From: Lumbricus terrestris
Lineage: Eukaryota; Annelida; Clitellata; Crassiclitellata; Lumbricidae
Assembly (NCBI GenBank): GCA_949752735.1
Contig: OX457039.1
Coordinates: 29,974,786-30,038,785, forward strand
Direction of reading: 5' to 3'
DNA length: 64,000 nt
Shown here: positions 1 to 64,000 of the stretch, piece after piece
How the letters are laid out: each line of letters starts with the position of its first letter
How positions within the stretch are numbered: position 1 is the first letter of the stretch
The notes under the pieces: generated by a model
What the model was told of the DNA's origin: nothing
Database searches by the model: none
What the model saw: the letters and a program-made list of their open reading frames with translations, nothing else
Made by a program: the position numbers and the translations under genes

Positions 1-1
1 G

Positions 2-148
2 TGGCTAGAAGCCGAAAGTTACCGTCGTCGGTTTGCGCACAAAGGTGTAAATTATGGCGATCAAGTCGTAAAAATTAATGATTGTGTGGATTGGTTTCTT
101 GAATTAAAGCGCGGTGGTGAGAGTAGCCTTAAGTTCGAAGGTGGTTAA
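2..148 (+). other. Open reading frame cut by left window edge, unrecognised
   Basis: Reading from base 2, 48 codons run open from the window edge to a TAA at 146-148. The predicted piece is hydrophilic and mixed in composition and ends in ...SSLKFEGG. There is no ATG near the edge, so if real it is the end of something that starts outside the window, for example the last exon of an upstream gene. It could equally be chance openness in a CpG-containing 5' leader or promoter. I do not recognise a family. It lies about 320 bp upstream of the glypican start codon and is in a different frame. Confidence 0.2.
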
Positions 149-467
149 TTGAGGATTTTGTTTACTATGCTAGGATTATATTAAGTTGCGAGGCGACGTT
201 GCTATATAGTTGCTATAATATTGTAGCGTAGAACGTAGTTCGTGTAATTATTATTATGCTCGATGATAACGTGACGAGTGTACCAACCTGTGCTTACCGT
301 TTGAAGTTGGGATTGGCGTTCTATCTGCATGTGTGCTTGTAAACGCGTGGCAAGAAGTCACAGGATTTCAACTGGTTTGGATAAAAGCGTAGGCTACACC
401 GGTCTGTCGATTGGTTTGTGAAAGATTTGCTGGGAAACCGAAGTCTGACGTACGGCAGAACCGAGCA
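149..467 (+). promoter_or_regulatory. Probable 5' leader / promoter-proximal region of the glypican gene
   Basis: This stretch precedes the chosen glypican ATG at 468. It contains scattered CpGs, more than the AT-rich introns, and an in-frame TAG at 390-392, so the coding frame cannot extend further upstream without splicing. No convincing TATA box or initiator can be assigned by eye. The transcription start and any upstream 5'UTR exon are unknown. Confidence 0.35.
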
Positions 468-61608
<61,141 letters not shown>

Positions 61609-61739
61609 GTAAGCAATGGTTTGGATTTAATGGTTGGGATTGTTATTAGACTCTCGTCCTGTTTTTAGGTTGGTTAGCAATTGGGTAATTCAATATCAAC
61701 TCAATCTCTATGTCTCACCTCACTGATTAACTGTATTCA

Positions 61740-61800
61740 TTCTTTCATTCATTCTATGGATTTCTAGATAGCCCCTTCAAGAAATCTACTTGGAGGCGCT
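61740..61800 (-). repeat. SINE/LINE shared 3' end fragment
   Basis: Minus strand: ATAGCGCCTCCAAGTAGATT then CTTGAAGGGGCTATC and an (AATG)-rich tail. The stem and CTTGAAGGGG words match the 3' ends of SINE copies 1 and 2, but no tRNA head is attached. Confidence 0.5.
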
Positions 61801-62357
61801 ATATCTGTTTTATATAGCAAACAACACTCTTAAATGCTAAGCTTGAAAGGCCCATTATATGTATACGCAAGCAGACAGGATATAGATTTATGACTTCTGC
61901 TCTGGGAAATTGTAAAAAGGTCTCTACACTAATTATCGGACAAAAACGACTTTATCTCTGGAGATGCCTGACTTGAAATTTATCATGACAAGTAAACACT
62001 TTTGAGAATAGAATTTACGTAGGATATCTTTACGATGTATACACACAATTTTAGACGCCTGTACTGTACAGCTAAACAGTTTTCGATTAATTCCTTAATA
62101 CACGATAACCATTGGCGCTATCAAGTTGAAGATCCTTGTGAACCGGTGTCCTGAATAAATCAGATGAATATCTTGAGTATCTTCATACATTGAGAGACAG
62201 ACAGGTGATGCAATCAAGAAAATTAAGAAGAATGGTACAAGAGGCAAAGATGTAATTGCTGCAGAGCTACTTTAAGGGAACATTTATTACCGGTATATAT
62301 AAAATATAGAGCTATGCAAACCTTTGCTGCAACATGCTTCAACATGAGGAAGAGAAT

Positions 62358-62485
62358 AGAGAAGACTGGGCAATCACCAGCGAAAGGATAGAGAAAACTG
62401 GGCAATCACCAGCGAAAGGATAGAGAAAACTGGGCAATCATCTGCGAAAGGATAGAGAAAACTGGGCAATCATCTGCGAAAGGAT
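62358..62485. repeat. 32-bp tandem repeat, four copies
   Basis: TAGAGAAAACTGGGCAATCA is followed by CCAGCGAAAGGA or TCTGCGAAAGGA; copies 1-2 share one variant and 3-4 the other. Confidence 0.95.
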
Positions 62486-62747
62486 TAAGGAAAGATCAGA
62501 TACACTAAGAACTTTTGAAGTGTTTTTAGTCCACAGCACATAAGAAAAATGTTTTACCAAAATGATGCAACTTTAGGAGATTGCGATAATGGAGCGTGTG
62601 GAGAAGAACTAGCTGGTTTCAAACTCGTAACAAGCACAATTTGTGTGACCTATTCACAATGTGAAACATACAGTACTTGAAAAAATTAAATGAAACTGTT
62701 TTCACCATCAACTTACAGACTTCAAACAAGCTTTGGACTGTATATGG

Positions 62748-63510
62748 CAGCGGTTCTCAACCGGGGGTCCACGGACCCCTGGGGGTCGGCGGCCATCTGC
62801 CTGGGGGTCCGCGAGCAAGTCCTGAAAATTACATATTTCTTAGTCAAAAACATAGAAACAGATACATCTTTGTAATTTTTTCAATATTTAGGCCGAACCT
62901 TTTCAATGGCGACATGAAACCACCGGTAGGCCTAATAATACGCTGATTAATGACAAATTCATTTGTTTTAGATGGGTCTGTTTGTAGCCTACTCTAGATT
63001 TCGGGAAGCTTTTCAGAGAGTTTCTTAGAAAAAGACCTTAGCCTGTAATTCATTTGAATAAACAACTCATGAGTTTCAACTTTGGCTTACCTGCATGGCT
63101 GGCATTTTTGAATAAACTGAATTCCTCTACGCATGTGATGCAGACAAATCTAATCACCCTTAGTGATAAAGTGTCTGTTTTTACCAAAAAAACTTGATAT
63201 CTGGCGCAAAACGGAGAGTGGTAGATAACTTTGACACATTTGATCAATTGCATGAATTCACAAAAAATAAGGAAATGCTCGGATCAATCAACCAAAATTT
63301 GTTAATTTAATTTTCGGTCAATCATAGATGGATCAGTTCAACTTCTAATTCGGTAATTTGAACGTTCACAGTTTTTCGTTGACTTCCAGTCAGTTTCTTG
63401 CAAACTTTGATTCGTGGAATTTACCAACATCGGAATTGAACCAAATCATTGAAGTGACTATTAAAAATGGCATAAGGCCTACATTGAAGATGTACGTTGC
63501 ATCCATAGTT
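62748..63510 (+). pseudogene. hAT transposon remnant: 5' terminus and broken transposase pieces
   Basis: CAGCGGTTCTCAACC at 62748 is the classic hAT (Charlie-type) terminus. From about 63100, two frames in succession read LNKLNSSTHVMQ...LITLSDKVSVF..K and VDNFDTFDQLHEF, then at 63405-63490 LANFDSWNLPTSELNQII. Such blocks recur in the middle of hAT transposases related to ZBED5 and GTF2IRD2 (LN.LN..LQG....I..L...V..F..KL..W). Stops and frameshifts break it, and the 3' terminus was not found. Confidence 0.6.
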
Positions 63511-64000
63511 GTAAAAAACGTTTTTTTCGTTTTTTATTCTCTCCCAAAAAACGTCGTTTTTTTCGTTTTTTATTTTTACCATCGTTTTTTATCGTTTTTT
63601 TCGATTTTTATGTAACTTTATTTAATTATTTACTGTCTAATATTATTTTCCTTAATTTAATTTTTGTCTGATATTCCATACGTTTTCACCGTACTCTCAA
63701 GGATGCAGTTAACTATAGGGTCTTTATGTAATTGTTTAAGTCATAATTTTGAGACATACATGTAGTAGATCCCTACAAGAAATGAAATTTCTAAGAGTTA
63801 TTTTGATATAAAATTCTTGGGCATAATTAGTAATATTTATAAGTAGCAATTTTAAGCACAAAATAATTTAGGCCCTACAATATATAATTTAGTAAACATC
63901 TGTGGTTTTTGCCTCTGGTTAGATTTTAATTGTGTTATGTCGATCAGCATAAACTTATAATGTGGACTTAAGGCCTATGTCTACAATTTAAATTTGAAAA
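63504..64000 (+). repeat. Dispersed repeat, copy 2 (cut by window edge)
   Basis: Same order of words as 49597-50046, starting CATAGTTGT and running to the window end. Preceded by and containing a run of CGTTTTTT units absent from copy 1, so copy 2 has an expanded simple tract at its start. Confidence 0.85.

Larger units (their letters stand above)
61609..64000 (+). other. Glypican intron 7, 5' part (continues beyond window)
   Basis: Opens GTAAGC. Contains a LINE/SINE tail scrap (61740-61800), a 32-bp tandem repeat (62358), a decayed hAT transposon (62748) and a dispersed repeat (63504). No exon with a Ser-Gly cluster or C-terminal hydrophobic segment was seen. Confidence 0.85.

Noticed and set aside
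411..467. Upstream extension of the glypican frame before the ATG at 468
   Set aside because: There is no ATG in this stretch, and an in-frame TAG lies at 390-392.
61609..64000. Missing glypican Ser-Gly / GPI exon
   Set aside because: No stretch after exon 7 in phase 1 gives an acidic Ser-Gly cluster with a following acceptor-donor pair; the exon must lie beyond the window.

Overview
This window is animal (metazoan) nuclear DNA, AT-rich and dominated by introns and repeats. It holds one protein-coding gene that I can support with confidence: a glypican of the GPC1/2/4/6 (fly Dally-like) clade, closest by eye to GPC4/GPC6, on the + strand. Seven coding exons lie at 468-681, 16082-16240, 39091-39482, 44495-44660, 48411-48541, 60367-60644 and 61430-61608. 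All junctions are GT...AG, the phases agree, and together they give 506 uninterrupted codons. The gene runs off the right edge, so the exon(s) for the heparan-sulfate attachment cluster and the GPI-anchor signal are not here. All 14 cysteines of the glypican core are present, with one extra, and a perfect furin-type site (RKKR) sits where glypicans are cleaved.

The organism looks like an invertebrate, perhaps a lophotrochozoan (mollusc, annelid or brachiopod type) or a basal deuterostome. The reasons are the large introns, the mix of CR1-like and RTE-like LINE remnants, tRNA-derived SINEs and hAT/piggyBac-like MITEs, and the frequent TACATGTA-type motifs. This is an inference and I cannot name a species.

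Layout. 1-467: an open frame cut by the left edge, then the glypican leader. 682-16081 (intron 1): a tRNA-like SINE, a 32-bp minisatellite, a TTAA-flanked palindrome and a G/C-run hAT MITE. 16241-39090 (intron 2, the largest): LINE remnants, a repeat with an internal ~288-bp duplication, SINEs, two hAT MITEs with perfect 8-bp target duplications, a mariner-like remnant, a four-copy tandem repeat, and a 1.6-kb LTR-like element ending 88 bp before exon 3. 39483-48410 (introns 3-4): a TTAA palindrome and a hAT MITE with perfect target duplication. 48542-60366 (intron 5): a long (TG)123 tract, a hAT element with a LINE fragment inside it and a perfect 8-bp target duplication, more TTAA palindromes and short tandem arrays. 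61609-64000 (intron 7): a tandem repeat, a decayed hAT transposase and the second copy of a repeat also seen at 49597.

I found no operon, CRISPR, RNA gene or novel multi-gene system. The observations most worth a second look are the mobile-element structures. Several were delimited by eye from terminal inverted repeats plus matching target-site duplications, including a MITE whose pre-insertion site survives as a partial paralogue about 500 bp away.
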